DNA from: Hoeflea sp.
GTDB taxonomy: Bacteria > Pseudomonadota > Alphaproteobacteria > Rhizobiales > Rhizobiaceae
Assembly: GCA_020637795.1 (NCBI GenBank)
Contig: JACKJT010000001.1
Location: 496,001-560,000, forward strand
Direction: 5' to 3'
Length of the DNA stretch: 64,000 nt
The position numbers and the translations under genes are program-made. Numbering within the stretch: position 1 is the stretch's first letter; every line of letters begins with the position of its first letter. Positions 17,170 through 25,753 of the stretch are shown here, one piece after another. Under the pieces are notes generated by a model. The model was not told where the DNA came from and did not search any database. It saw only the letters and a list, made by a program, of their open reading frames with translations.

Positions 17170-18576
17170 TCACTCCGCTGGAACTGCGTAGGACGGTGAC
17201 GGTTCAGGCAACCGGTCTCTGGAATGCCTGCTTGCCGGCTGCGGCGCCGGGGTCCTGATCAGCAACGCGATCGCCGCCGCGGCCACGAACAGCCCCGCCT
17301 CAAGTCCGAAGACCACGGCAAAGGACAAGGGCGTGTCGCCGGTCAGGGTTCTGGTGACGTCGATTGCGACGGTGCCGAGAAATCCGCCAAGACCGAAGGA
17401 GACCGCCTGCGCCGCGCCCCAGACCCCCATGCGGATCCCCTCGGAGGCGCCGTCGCCGCCTGAAGCCAGCATCATCATGGCGCCGATGGCGGCCACGGCG
17501 AAGGCGCCGTTGGCGACGCCGAGCATGAAGATGTTGGCCTTGAGCGGCCAGGCCGGCGCAATCAGCGCCGAGAGCGAAAGCCCTGCCAGCGCCACCGCCG
17601 AGCCGACACAGCCGAAGAAGATGAAGGCCTTGAGTATGAGCGGCTTCTTCCTGGCAAACAGCGAACCGAGCACGCCGACCATCGCCATGCCAATGAGGAT
17701 GCCGCTGTGCTGCAGGCCGGAGATCTGGGTGGTCTCGCCCGGCGTCAGGGCGAACAGCAGGCCGCCGAAGGGCTCGAGAATGAGGTCCTGCGTGGCATAG
17801 GCCAGCATCGAGACAAAGACGAAGACGGTGAACAGCCGGGCGTCGCGATCACCCCAGGTGGCGGCGAGACTGCGGCGGAAATCAAGCCGCTGCGCGGCCG
17901 GCGGCCCGTCGACCGGCACGGTGTTGCGCTCGACATTGAAGATGGCGAGGCAGGTGAGCGCGAAGGCGATGGCCCCGGCGATCGCCGTCACCGTGACCAG
18001 ACGGACGAAGGAGAACGGATCGAGCCAGGCGCCGGAGATGATGGCGGTAACGACGATGCCGGCGATCATCATCATCCAGACGATGGTGGCGGCGGCGGGC
18101 TTGCGGTGCAGCGCGGTGCGGCTTGCCAGCAACGCCAGCAGCGAGGTTCCGGCAGCTCCGATACCAAGGCCGATCAGGATGAAGCTTACGATCGCGAGCG
18201 CCATGGCCAGCCAGAAATGCGCGCCGAACAGCAGCGTGGTGGCTGAAGCGCCCGTGCCGGACAGGGCCAGCAGCAGAATGCCGCCAACGATCCAGGGCGT
18301 GCGCCGTCCGCCGCGGTCGGACCCGTGGCCCCAGAGCGGCCTGGAGATCTGCACGCCATAATGAAGGCCAACGAGAAGACCCGGGATGACGGCTGCGAGC
18401 ATCAACTCGACCACCATGACGCGATTGAGCACCGAGGTGGTGAGCACCACGATCGACCCCAGCGAGGCCTGCACCAGCCCGAGCCGGATGATGGACAGCC
18501 ACCCCAATCCGGCCGCGGAACGCGCGGTGGAACCAGCGATGGAGCCGGTATGCATTGTTGCTGACTGTCCGGTCAT
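17170..18576 (-). CDS. PucC/LhaA-family carrier (orf428-type) between bchG and bchP
   Basis: 468-residue major-facilitator-like protein with about twelve transmembrane helices, in the bacteriochlorophyll-delivery (BCD) family. It has the family-typical segments LNRVMVVEL and GGRRTPWIVGG and sits between bchG and bchP, where other purple bacteria carry orf428/bch2. It probably helps deliver or insert bacteriochlorophyll into LH1 or couple the last two steps of pigment synthesis. A second family member, lhaA, is present in the puh operon. A GGAGG precedes the ATG at 18576. Confidence 0.9.
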   Translation of the reverse strand: MTGQSATMHTGSIAGSTARSAAGLGWLSIIRLGLVQASLGSIVVLTTSVLNRVMVVELMLAAVIPGLLVGLHYGVQISRPLWGHGSDRGGRRTPWIVGGILLLALSGTGASATTLLFGAHFWLAMALAIVSFILIGLGIGAAGTSLLALLASRTALHRKPAAATIVWMMMIAGIVVTAIISGAWLDPFSFVRLVTVTAIAGAIAFALTCLAIFNVERNTVPVDGPPAAQRLDFRRSLAATWGDRDARLFTVFVFVSMLAYATQDLILEPFGGLLFALTPGETTQISGLQHSGILIGMAMVGVLGSLFARKKPLILKAFIFFGCVGSAVALAGLSLSALIAPAWPLKANIFMLGVANGAFAVAAIGAMMMLASGGDGASEGIRMGVWGAAQAVSFGLGGFLGTVAIDVTRTLTGDTPLSFAVVFGLEAGLFVAAAAIALLIRTPAPQPASRHSRDRLPEPSPSYAVPAE

Positions 18577-18600
18577 TGGTTTTCCCCTCCGCCCCTGGCC

Positions 18601-19497
18601 TCAAGGCCTGATCGCAAAAGCCGTAATCATCATTCCGCTGACGTAAAGCCCGACGCCGAGCGCCGAGTACCAGACCGCCCTGCCCTTCGGATCGGCGACC
18701 AGGCGCGGCAGGGCTAAAGCCTGGGCCAGCGCCAGCATGGCTACCGCGGCGGCGGACCAGGTGTGACTCCACAGCAGCAGCAAGCCTGCCACCACCACCT
18801 GCGGCGCAATCATCGACAGACCGGCAAACATGGCGGCGTTGCGGGCGCCCATCTGCACCGGCAGCGAGGCGATGCCCATGCGGGTGTCGCCTTCCATCGA
18901 TTTGAAATCATTGAGAGTCATGATGCCGAGCGCGCCAAGCCCGTAGAGAAAGGCGATGATGAAAATCTCGCCGCTCGGCACTGTTCCGAGTGCGGCTGCA
19001 GCGGCGGTGATCCACGGCAGGGTCTCGTAGGAAAAACCGCAGGCCGCATTGCCCCACCAGCCGTTGCGCTTGAGCCGGAACGGCGGCGCCGAATAGGCCC
19101 AGGCGAGCGCCAGCCCGATGGCCGCGGCGACAAAGACAGTCATGCCAAGCATGGCGGCAACGACCATCGAGAGGATGGAATTGAAAATCGCCACGCCCAG
19201 GCCCCAGCGGCCGGGCATGCGGCCCGACGGGATCACGCGATCGGGCTCGTTGATGGCGTCGACATGGCGATCGAACCAGTCGTTGACCGCCTGGCTGGCG
19301 CCGCACAGCAGCGGTCCCGCCAGCAGAACGCCCAGCGCCACCGCGAACCAGCGGTCGGAGGTGATCTGTCCGGCGGAAACCGCACCGCAGGCAAAGGCCC
19401 ACATCGGTGGAAACCAGGTGACCGGCTTGAGCAAGGCCAGCACCGCACCCGGTGTGGGCACCCTGGGAGAAGCGGGAGTTGTCTGGGCCATGGTCAT
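18601..19497 (-). CDS. bchG: Bacteriochlorophyll synthase (chlorophyllide geranylgeranyltransferase)
   Basis: UbiA-family prenyltransferase that esterifies bacteriochlorophyllide a with geranylgeranyl diphosphate. 298 residues, eight or nine helices, with the two aspartate-rich motifs NDWFDRHVD and NDFKSMEGD. Starts are possible at ATG 19497 (MTMAQ) or 19491 (MAQ); neither has a ribosome binding site. A good -35/-10 pair (19504..19532) would place the transcript start at the 19497 ATG itself, so the message may be leaderless. Confidence 0.96.
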   Translation of the reverse strand: MTMAQTTPASPRVPTPGAVLALLKPVTWFPPMWAFACGAVSAGQITSDRWFAVALGVLLAGPLLCGASQAVNDWFDRHVDAINEPDRVIPSGRMPGRWGLGVAIFNSILSMVVAAMLGMTVFVAAAIGLALAWAYSAPPFRLKRNGWWGNAACGFSYETLPWITAAAAALGTVPSGEIFIIAFLYGLGALGIMTLNDFKSMEGDTRMGIASLPVQMGARNAAMFAGLSMIAPQVVVAGLLLLWSHTWSAAAVAMLALAQALALPRLVADPKGRAVWYSALGVGLYVSGMMITAFAIRP

Positions 19498-19503
19498 GGC
19501 AAA

Positions 19504-19532
19504 AGTCTATGACCGGGAATGCCGACAGTCAA
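19504..19532 (-). promoter_or_regulatory. Predicted bchG promoter
   Basis: On the minus strand TTGACT (19532-19527), a 17-base spacer, and TAGACT (19509-19504). The -35 element is the end of a PpsR-like palindrome, the same geometry as at bchF. A start seven bases past the -10 falls on the first base of the bchG ATG. Confidence 0.5.
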
Positions 19533-19544
19533 TTCAAATTGACA
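19527..19544. promoter_or_regulatory. PpsR-like palindrome upstream of bchG (one mismatch)
   Basis: AGTCAATTCAAATTGACA: AGT-N12-ACA, one mismatch to TGT-N12-ACA, with a near-perfect internal dyad GTCAATT/AATTGAC. Only one base separates it from the exact site at 19546. Confidence 0.6.
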
Positions 19545-19545
19545 G

Positions 19546-19563
19546 TGTAAATTGTTTTTTACA
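19546..19563. promoter_or_regulatory. PpsR/CrtJ palindrome upstream of bchG
   Basis: TGTAAATTGTTTTTTACA, exact TGT-N12-ACA, in the 94-nt gap between the ppsR stop and bchG. It suggests that PpsR represses bchG-orf428-bchP separately from its own gene. Confidence 0.75.
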
Positions 19564-19591
19564 GTCGCTCTTCCGGGCAGGTCCGCCGGGT

Positions 19592-21040
19592 TCAGGCCCG
19601 GCCGGTGTAGTCCTCGAGACCATAGCGCTTGAGCTTGAGATAGAGGCTCTGGCGGGAGAGACCCAGGAGATCGGCAGCGGCGGCCCGGTTGTTCTCGGTC
19701 TGTGTCAGCGCTGCCTCGATGCAGAGCTTCTCGATGACATCGGCGGATTCGCGGATCAATTCCTTGAGCGGCACACGCCCGATCAGTTCGGAGAAATCGG
19801 AGGTGGGCCCATGCACGCCATTGGCCTTGGCGGCGGCGGGCATTTCCCGCGCGCCCTGCTCCGTGACGATGACGGAATAGAGCGGGTCTCCACCGGTGTC
19901 GATCCGGGTCGCCGAAAGCCGCACCGGCCGGCTGGCACCGAGATCGTCGCGCACGACGGTCAGGAACTGGCGCACCTCGCCCTCGTCGCGCAGGCGGTTG
20001 GACAGGACCTGCATGTCGACGCTCGAGGCGCCAAGCCAGTTGTTGACATTGCGCCCGACGGCAAGGCTGCGGCTGAGCAGGTGGACCATATCGAGAAAGC
20101 GGCCATTGACCGAGTGGATGGCGCCCTTGCCATCGATCACGATCTGCGCCTCCGGAACGGCTTCGGTCCAGCCCCACTTGTCCGCGGTGAGACTGCGGGT
20201 CGGGTGATCTTCCTCGACCTGGCCGGAAATGGACACGAGATAATTGATCTTGCCGTTTTCCCGGTAAGGACTGATCCGGAGTTCGATGGCGGCGCCGTCG
20301 GAAGCCGACGCGGCGGCAAGCGTCCGGCTCTGTCCCAGCGATCGCGATTCCGCCAGCGCCTCCACCAGGCGCTCACGACTGTCGCGCTGAACCAGGGAGA
20401 CCAGCGTGTCGCCAACCATCTTGGCGAGAGCAACCCCGAAAATCGTGCCGGCCGCGGCATTGCCGTCGATGATCCGCCGGGTCTCGCCATCGACGACCAG
20501 CAGCGCCGCATCCATTCGTTGATAGATGACGCGGTAGCGCGCCTCGGATTCGCGCACTCGGCGGTATTCGCGCTCTAGCTCGAACTGTGCCTGGATCAGC
20601 TGTTGCTGAACTTCGGCGAATTTGCGCAGGTCGGTCCCACTGGCCACAAGATAGGGAAAGCCGTCGATGCGGCGCAGCACATACTCTATGGGCAGATCCG
20701 CCCCGCGCGGACCCGGATGGTTGACCTGATGCGCACGGCTGACGCCGGACTTGGCGCATTCATCGATCAGACTGCGGATCTTGTCGACGCTTTCGCCGGT
20801 CACCGTGTCGGTCCAAGCCCGACCCGGCCAATCCTCGACGCCGAAGCGCTGTATAGCCGCATCGAGATAGGCAACATCGATGATGGATCCAGAGGCATCG
20901 ACCAGGAGGGTCACATCCCCACCCAGCGACGCCATGGTGAGCGACACTGACGGCGGGAGGTCCGCGAACGCTTGAAGGGTTTTTTCAAAGGTCCGGTGGA
21001 GTGTCCTGGATGTTTGTTGTTCCATTTTCCGATCAGGCAC
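19592..21040 (-). CDS. ppsR: Transcriptional regulator PpsR/CrtJ (PAS-PAS-PAS-HTH)
   Basis: Redox and light responsive repressor of photosynthesis genes, binding TGT-N12-ACA. 482 residues from GTG 21040; ATG at 21025 (MEQQTSR) would give 477. PAS-like regions occupy roughly residues 35-145, 160-275 and 290-400, and a Fis-type helix-turn-helix the C-terminus (NNRAAAADLLGLSRQSLYLK). Cys440 in the HTH (EKLCIEAAL) matches the position of the redox cysteine known from PpsR/CrtJ. The only other cysteine is Cys95, so the partner cysteine in the middle of the Rhodobacter proteins is missing. Its start overlaps the end of ppaA. Confidence 0.95.
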   Translation of the reverse strand: MPDRKMEQQTSRTLHRTFEKTLQAFADLPPSVSLTMASLGGDVTLLVDASGSIIDVAYLDAAIQRFGVEDWPGRAWTDTVTGESVDKIRSLIDECAKSGVSRAHQVNHPGPRGADLPIEYVLRRIDGFPYLVASGTDLRKFAEVQQQLIQAQFELEREYRRVRESEARYRVIYQRMDAALLVVDGETRRIIDGNAAAGTIFGVALAKMVGDTLVSLVQRDSRERLVEALAESRSLGQSRTLAAASASDGAAIELRISPYRENGKINYLVSISGQVEEDHPTRSLTADKWGWTEAVPEAQIVIDGKGAIHSVNGRFLDMVHLLSRSLAVGRNVNNWLGASSVDMQVLSNRLRDEGEVRQFLTVVRDDLGASRPVRLSATRIDTGGDPLYSVIVTEQGAREMPAAAKANGVHGPTSDFSELIGRVPLKELIRESADVIEKLCIEAALTQTENNRAAAADLLGLSRQSLYLKLKRYGLEDYTGRA

Positions 21041-22067
21041 TTCGCAACGGTTCCAACAGGGACCCGTTTATTCCCGTCGCAATTTGCGCCGAAATGCGAG
21101 TTGCGCCAAGCCTCTCCGCTGTGTCTAACGCGATTTGGGCATTGCTGCAAATCTTTTCAACGCCCCGTTCTTCCAGCCACCGGGAGTGCTCCGCAGCCGC
21201 CGGACCGCCAGCGATTACACAGGTCCGTTCCCGATTTACGGACGTGTGAATTGCGTGCAGAACGGATTCAACCCGCTTTTTCAGTGTGCAGTCGAGCCAC
21301 GCGATGCATACCAGCCGAAAGTCGCTGGTTGCGAGAAGGTGTGGCAGGTCCAACAGACGATCGGCAATCACCATGCTGGTTTCCCAGCCCCTCAGGCGGA
21401 AGCGTTCTTCCATGAGATTGACGGCAAAGAGATGCATCTCGCCGCGCGGCACAATGAACAGCATCGAGCGTTCGCGCGCACACGGTTCGAAACACCGGTT
21501 TTCCTGGCTCAAGCTTGCCAGAACCCGTTGCAGCCGAGAGGTCGCAATCGCGACCGTGGCAAATCCCAGGCTGTCGCAGGACCATTCCTCGCCCAGCCGG
21601 ACCACGCAGGCCTCGATCAGGTCCAGCATCTCCGACGGGCCGAGCGACCGCGCCCGCATGAAGCCGACGAAATCAAAATCGCCATCGGAAAGAGCCTTGG
21701 CGTAGACCTTGTCGAGAATGGTGATGAAGCGCTTCACGCCGTCCATTGTCGAGGCGCCTGGCTGGACCTGGCCGGAAGGCTCGTGGCTGGCCAGGTCGTG
21801 GCTTGCCTGGTCGTGGCTCGAAGCTCTCGTCATGGTGACACTCGCACCCGGGCACTGCTGACCGGCTTTTTTGGTGGCGGTTTGCGGCCGGCTTTCCGCC
21901 AGGCAGTCTGCCGAGCTCGCCGCCTGTAGGTTCCCCCCGAAACAGGTCCTGACGACAACCTGCTCGATCATTTCGTGAAGGTCGCCATTGCCGGGCTGCC
22001 GGCGTTGCAACCGGTCTTGCCGACTGCTGCTGGCGATGGCACCGCGTAATTCCGGATCCGTTCTCAT
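21033..22067 (-). CDS. ppaA: B12-binding antirepressor PpaA/AerR
   Basis: Light- and redox-linked cobalamin-binding partner of PpsR. 344 residues from ATG 22067; the frame continues to a TTG at 22121. The core begins near residue 108 (MDGVKRFITIL) and has a helical region (RLGEEWSCDSLGFATVAIATSRLQ), then a B12-binding fold with the candidate axial histidine in GEMHLFAVN (about residue 212) and a GGP loop. The N-terminal 100 residues include three degenerate SHDxA repeats. In-frame ATGs at several points could give long and short forms. It overlaps ppsR by eight bases if PpsR starts at its GTG. Confidence 0.9.
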   Translation of the reverse strand: MRTDPELRGAIASSSRQDRLQRRQPGNGDLHEMIEQVVVRTCFGGNLQAASSADCLAESRPQTATKKAGQQCPGASVTMTRASSHDQASHDLASHEPSGQVQPGASTMDGVKRFITILDKVYAKALSDGDFDFVGFMRARSLGPSEMLDLIEACVVRLGEEWSCDSLGFATVAIATSRLQRVLASLSQENRCFEPCARERSMLFIVPRGEMHLFAVNLMEERFRLRGWETSMVIADRLLDLPHLLATSDFRLVCIAWLDCTLKKRVESVLHAIHTSVNRERTCVIAGGPAAAEHSRWLEERGVEKICSNAQIALDTAERLGATRISAQIATGINGSLLEPLRSA

Positions 22068-22247
22068 AACCCCGAAACCTTTCCGTCCGCTCCCATTCGC
22101 GGCACCCACGCGGGCTGTCAAAAAGGCCGGATTGCTAAGGACGGATCGCCGTCAAGGCGGCTTGCCTCCAAACCAGACCAACCAGCCTCTCCACCATGGA
22201 GCCTCTCCCGCCGTGGCAGGTAAGAGAATGGAACGAATTAATCCATT

Positions 22248-22265
22248 TGTAAACTAGATATGACG
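22248..22265. promoter_or_regulatory. PpsR-like site A between ppaA and bchF (one mismatch)
   Basis: TGTAAACTAGATATGACG is TGT-N12-ACG, one mismatch to the PpsR consensus. It overlaps site B by two bases, closer than the pairs at the other promoters. Confidence 0.45.
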
Positions 22266-22281
22266 TCAATTAAAATTGACA
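22264..22281. promoter_or_regulatory. PpsR-like site B upstream of bchF (one mismatch)
   Basis: CGTCAATTAAAATTGACA is CGT-N12-ACA with a strong inner dyad GTCAATT/AATTGAC. Its right end TTGACA is the -35 element of the predicted bchF promoter. Confidence 0.65.
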
Positions 22282-22304
22282 CTTTCGAAATCTGTGACTA
22301 ACCT
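22276..22304 (+). promoter_or_regulatory. Predicted bchF superoperon promoter
   Basis: TTGACA (22276-22281), 17-base spacer, TAACCT (22299-22304), 39 bases before the bchF ATG. The -35 hexamer lies inside a PpsR-like palindrome, so repressor binding would exclude RNA polymerase. Confidence 0.6.
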
Positions 22305-22343
22305 CCTCACATCGGGGTCTCGAGTGGAGAGGGATAGAGCCAG

Positions 22344-22850
22344 ATGAATACCCATGTTTCGCTCAGCGAAAATACGGTCGGTCTCTACTCGGTTGAGGAG
22401 CGCATCCGGCGCGACCAATCGGTCTGGACCCTGGTGCAGGGCATTCTCGCGCCGATCCAGTTCCTCGTCTTTGCGATTTCCGTCGGCCTTATTGCGCATT
22501 GGTGGCTGACCGGCTCGTGGCTCATGGCCGCGCATGTCTCGATCGTTCTCAAGACCATGACGCTCTATGCCATCATGATCACCGGCTCGATCTGGGAGAA
22601 GGAGGTGTTCGGCGCCTATCTCTTCGCCCGCCCCTTCTTCTGGGAAGACATGGTCTCGATGCTGGTTCTGGCCCTGCACACCGCCTATCTGGCGGCGCTG
22701 TTCGGCGGCCTGCTGCCGGACGGCCAGCTGATGGCGCTGGCCGCCGCCGCCTATGTTTCCTACGTTATCAATGCCGGACAATTCCTCTGGAAGTTCCGTC
22801 TGGCGCGCCTTGATGCCTCATCCAATCCAAAGATCGGGGCTCCGGCATGA
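22344..22850 (+). CDS. bchF: 3-vinyl bacteriochlorophyllide hydratase
   Basis: Membrane-associated hydratase that adds water to the C3-vinyl group of (bacterio)chlorophyllide, giving the 3-hydroxyethyl form used by BchC. 168 residues with four hydrophobic helices and conserved segments ERIRRDQSVWTLVQG and KEVFGAYLFARPFFWEDMVS. A GGAGAGGG-type ribosome site lies upstream. First gene of the bchFNBHLM-lhaA-puh superoperon; it overlaps bchN by four bases. Confidence 0.95.
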   Translation: MNTHVSLSENTVGLYSVEERIRRDQSVWTLVQGILAPIQFLVFAISVGLIAHWWLTGSWLMAAHVSIVLKTMTLYAIMITGSIWEKEVFGAYLFARPFFWEDMVSMLVLALHTAYLAALFGGLLPDGQLMALAAAAYVSYVINAGQFLWKFRLARLDASSNPKIGAPA

Positions 22851-24148
22851 CCACCGTTTTTGACGCCAGCACTGCCTGCACCGAAACGGCCGCCAAGCCG
22901 GCGCGCGATGTGCTCAAGCAGCGTGGCCAGCACGAGGTGTTCTGCGGCCTGACCTCGATCATGTGGCTGCACCGCAAGATGCAGGACGCATTTTTCCTGA
23001 TCGTCGGCTCGCGCACCTGCGCCCACCTCATGCAATCGGCCGCCGGGGTGATGATCTTTGCCGAACCGCGGTTCGCCACCGCCATCATCGACGAGCGCGA
23101 TCTTGCCGGCATGGCCGACATGAATGACGAGCTCGACAAGGTTGTGACGCGGCTTCTGGCCCGCCGTCCCGAAATCAAGCTTCTGGTTCTGGTCGGCTCG
23201 TGCCCGTCGGAAGTCATTAAGCTCGACCTGCCGCGCGCGGCCAGCCGATTGAATGGCGAACACTCACCCGCCTGCCGGGTTATGGCCTATTCCGGATCGG
23301 GCATCGAGACCACGTTTACCCAGGGCGAGGACAATTTCCTCGCAGCCCTGGTTCCGGACATGCCCGCGGAAGCAACCGATGCGCCAGCGTCTCTCATTGT
23401 AGTGGGCGCGCTTGGCGATGTGGTCGAAGACCAGATGATGCGGGTGTTCGACGGACTTGGAGTCGGCCCGGTCCGGTTCCTGCCCTCGCGCTCCTCGACC
23501 ACGCTGCCGCCGGTCGGCCCCAACACACTTTTCATCCTGGCCCAGCCCTGGGTCGGTGCCTGCGCCCAGGCGCTCGAACGCCGCGGGGCAAGGCGGATCT
23601 CCGCCCCGTTCCCGCTCGGCGAGGAAGGCTCGACCGCCTGGTACCGCGCCATTGCCGATTCCTTTGGTGTGCCGGAAGCCAAATTCGACGCGATCACCGC
23701 ACCGGGCCGCGAGCGCGCCCGCCGCGCAGTCGCCCGCTACAGGCCCGTGCTCCAGGGCAAGTCGGTGTTCCTGTTCCCCGATTCGCAGCTCGAGCCGTCG
23801 CTGGCGCGTTTCCTGTCACGCGAAATGGAAACTTCGATCGTCGAGGTCGGAACGCCTTACCTCAACCGCGACGTGGTTGGCCCCGAACTGGCATTGCTGC
23901 CGGAGACGGTGCGGATAAGCGAAGGCCAGGATGTCGAGCGGCAGATCGACCGGGTGCACAGCGACAATCCGGATCTGATCATCTGCGGCATGGGGCTTGG
24001 CAATCCGTTCGAGGCCGAGGGCCGGTCGACCAAGTGGTCGATCGAGTTCGTCTTCACCCCGCTGCAGGGCTACGAGCAGGCCGGCGACCTGGCCGAGCTG
24101 ATCGCCCGGCCGCTGATGCGCCGCGCGCTTCTGAGAGTGGGGAGCTGA
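22847..24148 (+). CDS. bchN: Dark-operative protochlorophyllide reductase subunit N
   Basis: NifD-like subunit of the light-independent protochlorophyllide reductase; with BchB it forms the catalytic NB protein that takes electrons from BchL and reduces the C17-C18 bond. 433 residues. Cysteines expected for the 4Fe-4S NB-cluster are visible in the N-terminal third (QHEVFCGLTS, RTCAHLMQS, GSCPSEV). Overlaps bchF by four bases and is followed three bases later by bchB. Confidence 0.97.
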   Translation: MTTVFDASTACTETAAKPARDVLKQRGQHEVFCGLTSIMWLHRKMQDAFFLIVGSRTCAHLMQSAAGVMIFAEPRFATAIIDERDLAGMADMNDELDKVVTRLLARRPEIKLLVLVGSCPSEVIKLDLPRAASRLNGEHSPACRVMAYSGSGIETTFTQGEDNFLAALVPDMPAEATDAPASLIVVGALGDVVEDQMMRVFDGLGVGPVRFLPSRSSTTLPPVGPNTLFILAQPWVGACAQALERRGARRISAPFPLGEEGSTAWYRAIADSFGVPEAKFDAITAPGRERARRAVARYRPVLQGKSVFLFPDSQLEPSLARFLSREMETSIVEVGTPYLNRDVVGPELALLPETVRISEGQDVERQIDRVHSDNPDLIICGMGLGNPFEAEGRSTKWSIEFVFTPLQGYEQAGDLAELIARPLMRRALLRVGS

Positions 24149-24151
24149 GCC

Positions 24152-25753
24152 ATGGAACTGACCGTCTGGACCTATGAAGGCCCTCCCCATGTCGGTGCCA
24201 TGCGCGTTGCCAACTCGATGCGCGACGTCCACTTCGTGCTGCACGCGCCGCAGGGCGACACCTATGCCGACCTCTTGTTCACCATGATCGAGCGCAACAG
24301 GAAGCGCCCGCCGGTGACCTACACCACGTTCCAGGCGCGCGACCTGTCCGGCGACACAGCCGAAATCTTCAAAACCGCCGCACGCGACGCAGTTGCGCGG
24401 TTCAAGCCTCAAGCGCTCCTGGTCGGAGCATCCTGCACGGCGGAGCTGATCCAGGACGATCCCGGCGGACTGGCCAGGACGCTTGGCCTCGACGTTCCGG
24501 TGGTGCCGCTGGAAATGCCCTCCTACCAGAAGAAGGAAAACTGGGGGGCTGCCGAGACCTTCTACCGGCTGGTCCGGGCCTTCGCCGGCGGCGCAGGCAA
24601 GCCTGAGACCGCTCCAGAGCGGACAAGCTGCAACATTCTGGGCCCGACCTCGCTCGGCTTCCGCAACCGTGACGACATCGTCGAAGTGGTCCGTCTGGTC
24701 GAATCGCTGGGGGTTCGGGTCAACACCGTGGCGCCGCTGGGTGCATCACCTGCCGATCTCGCCCGGATCCCGCAGGCTCATTTCAACATCGTGCTGTATC
24801 CGGAAATCGCCGACACGACGGCCCGGTGGCTCAAGCGCCAGTTCGGACAGGAGATGGTGACGACGGTACCGATCGGAGTCGGTGCCACGCGGGACTTTGT
24901 CACCGAAGTGGCGAAGGTGGCGGGCGTTTCGGTGCCGTCCGAGCTGTTCGAGACCGGAGCGGAACGGCTGTCCTGGTACTCGGCCTCGATCGATTCCAAC
25001 TATCTCACCGGCAAGCGGGTGTTCGTCTTCGGCGACGCCACCCATGCGATTGCAGCTGCACGGATCGCCTCCGAGGAGCTCGGCTTCAAGGTCTGCGGAC
25101 TGGGCACCTATTCGCGCGAGTTTGCCCGCGACGTGCGCGAGGCTGCGGCGAAATACGGCGTCGAGCCGCTGATTTCGGACAATCATCTCGATGTCGAGGA
25201 CGCCATCATTGCCGCGCAGCCGGAACTGGTTCTGGGAACCCAGATGGAGCGCCACGCCGCCAAGCGGCTCAGACTGCCCTGCGCGGTGATCTCGAGCCCG
25301 GTGCATGTGCAGGATTTCCCGGCACGCTACTCGCCGCAGATGGGCTTTGAAGGCGCCAACGTGATCTTCGACAGCTGGGTGCACCCGCTGATGATGGGGC
25401 TTGAAGAACATCTGCTGCAGATGTTCCGCGGCGATTTCGAATTCCATGACGAGGCCGGCTCTTCGCACCTGAGCCACGGTGGGCCTGCCGCCGCTCACCA
25501 GCCGGAAACCCGGACAGAGCAATCCGTTGCTGCCGCCGAGGCCCCTGCCCCGGACGCCGCCCAGGCCACCGGGCCTGCCGCCAATGATGACCGTCCGGCC
25601 TGGACCAGCGATGCCGAGCGCGAACTGCGCAAGATCCCCTTCTTCGTCCGCGGAAAGGCGCGGCGCAACACTGAATCCTATGCGGCCGAAAACGGGCTCA
25701 ATCCGATCACCATAGAGACATTGTACGATGCAAAAGCACACTTCGGGCGTTAA
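24152..25753 (+). CDS. bchB: Dark-operative protochlorophyllide reductase subunit B
   Basis: NifK-like subunit of the BchNB complex, 533 residues. It contains the N-terminal sequence MELTVWTYEGPPHVGA, the FVFGDATH segment of the second domain, and a typical C-terminal region (RELRKIPFFVRGKARRNTESYA) that binds near the pigment. A Pro/Ala-rich linker (about residues 445-485) precedes the C-terminal domain. Its last 26 bases overlap the start of bchH. Confidence 0.97.
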   Translation: MELTVWTYEGPPHVGAMRVANSMRDVHFVLHAPQGDTYADLLFTMIERNRKRPPVTYTTFQARDLSGDTAEIFKTAARDAVARFKPQALLVGASCTAELIQDDPGGLARTLGLDVPVVPLEMPSYQKKENWGAAETFYRLVRAFAGGAGKPETAPERTSCNILGPTSLGFRNRDDIVEVVRLVESLGVRVNTVAPLGASPADLARIPQAHFNIVLYPEIADTTARWLKRQFGQEMVTTVPIGVGATRDFVTEVAKVAGVSVPSELFETGAERLSWYSASIDSNYLTGKRVFVFGDATHAIAAARIASEELGFKVCGLGTYSREFARDVREAAAKYGVEPLISDNHLDVEDAIIAAQPELVLGTQMERHAAKRLRLPCAVISSPVHVQDFPARYSPQMGFEGANVIFDSWVHPLMMGLEEHLLQMFRGDFEFHDEAGSSHLSHGGPAAAHQPETRTEQSVAAAEAPAPDAAQATGPAANDDRPAWTSDAERELRKIPFFVRGKARRNTESYAAENGLNPITIETLYDAKAHFGR

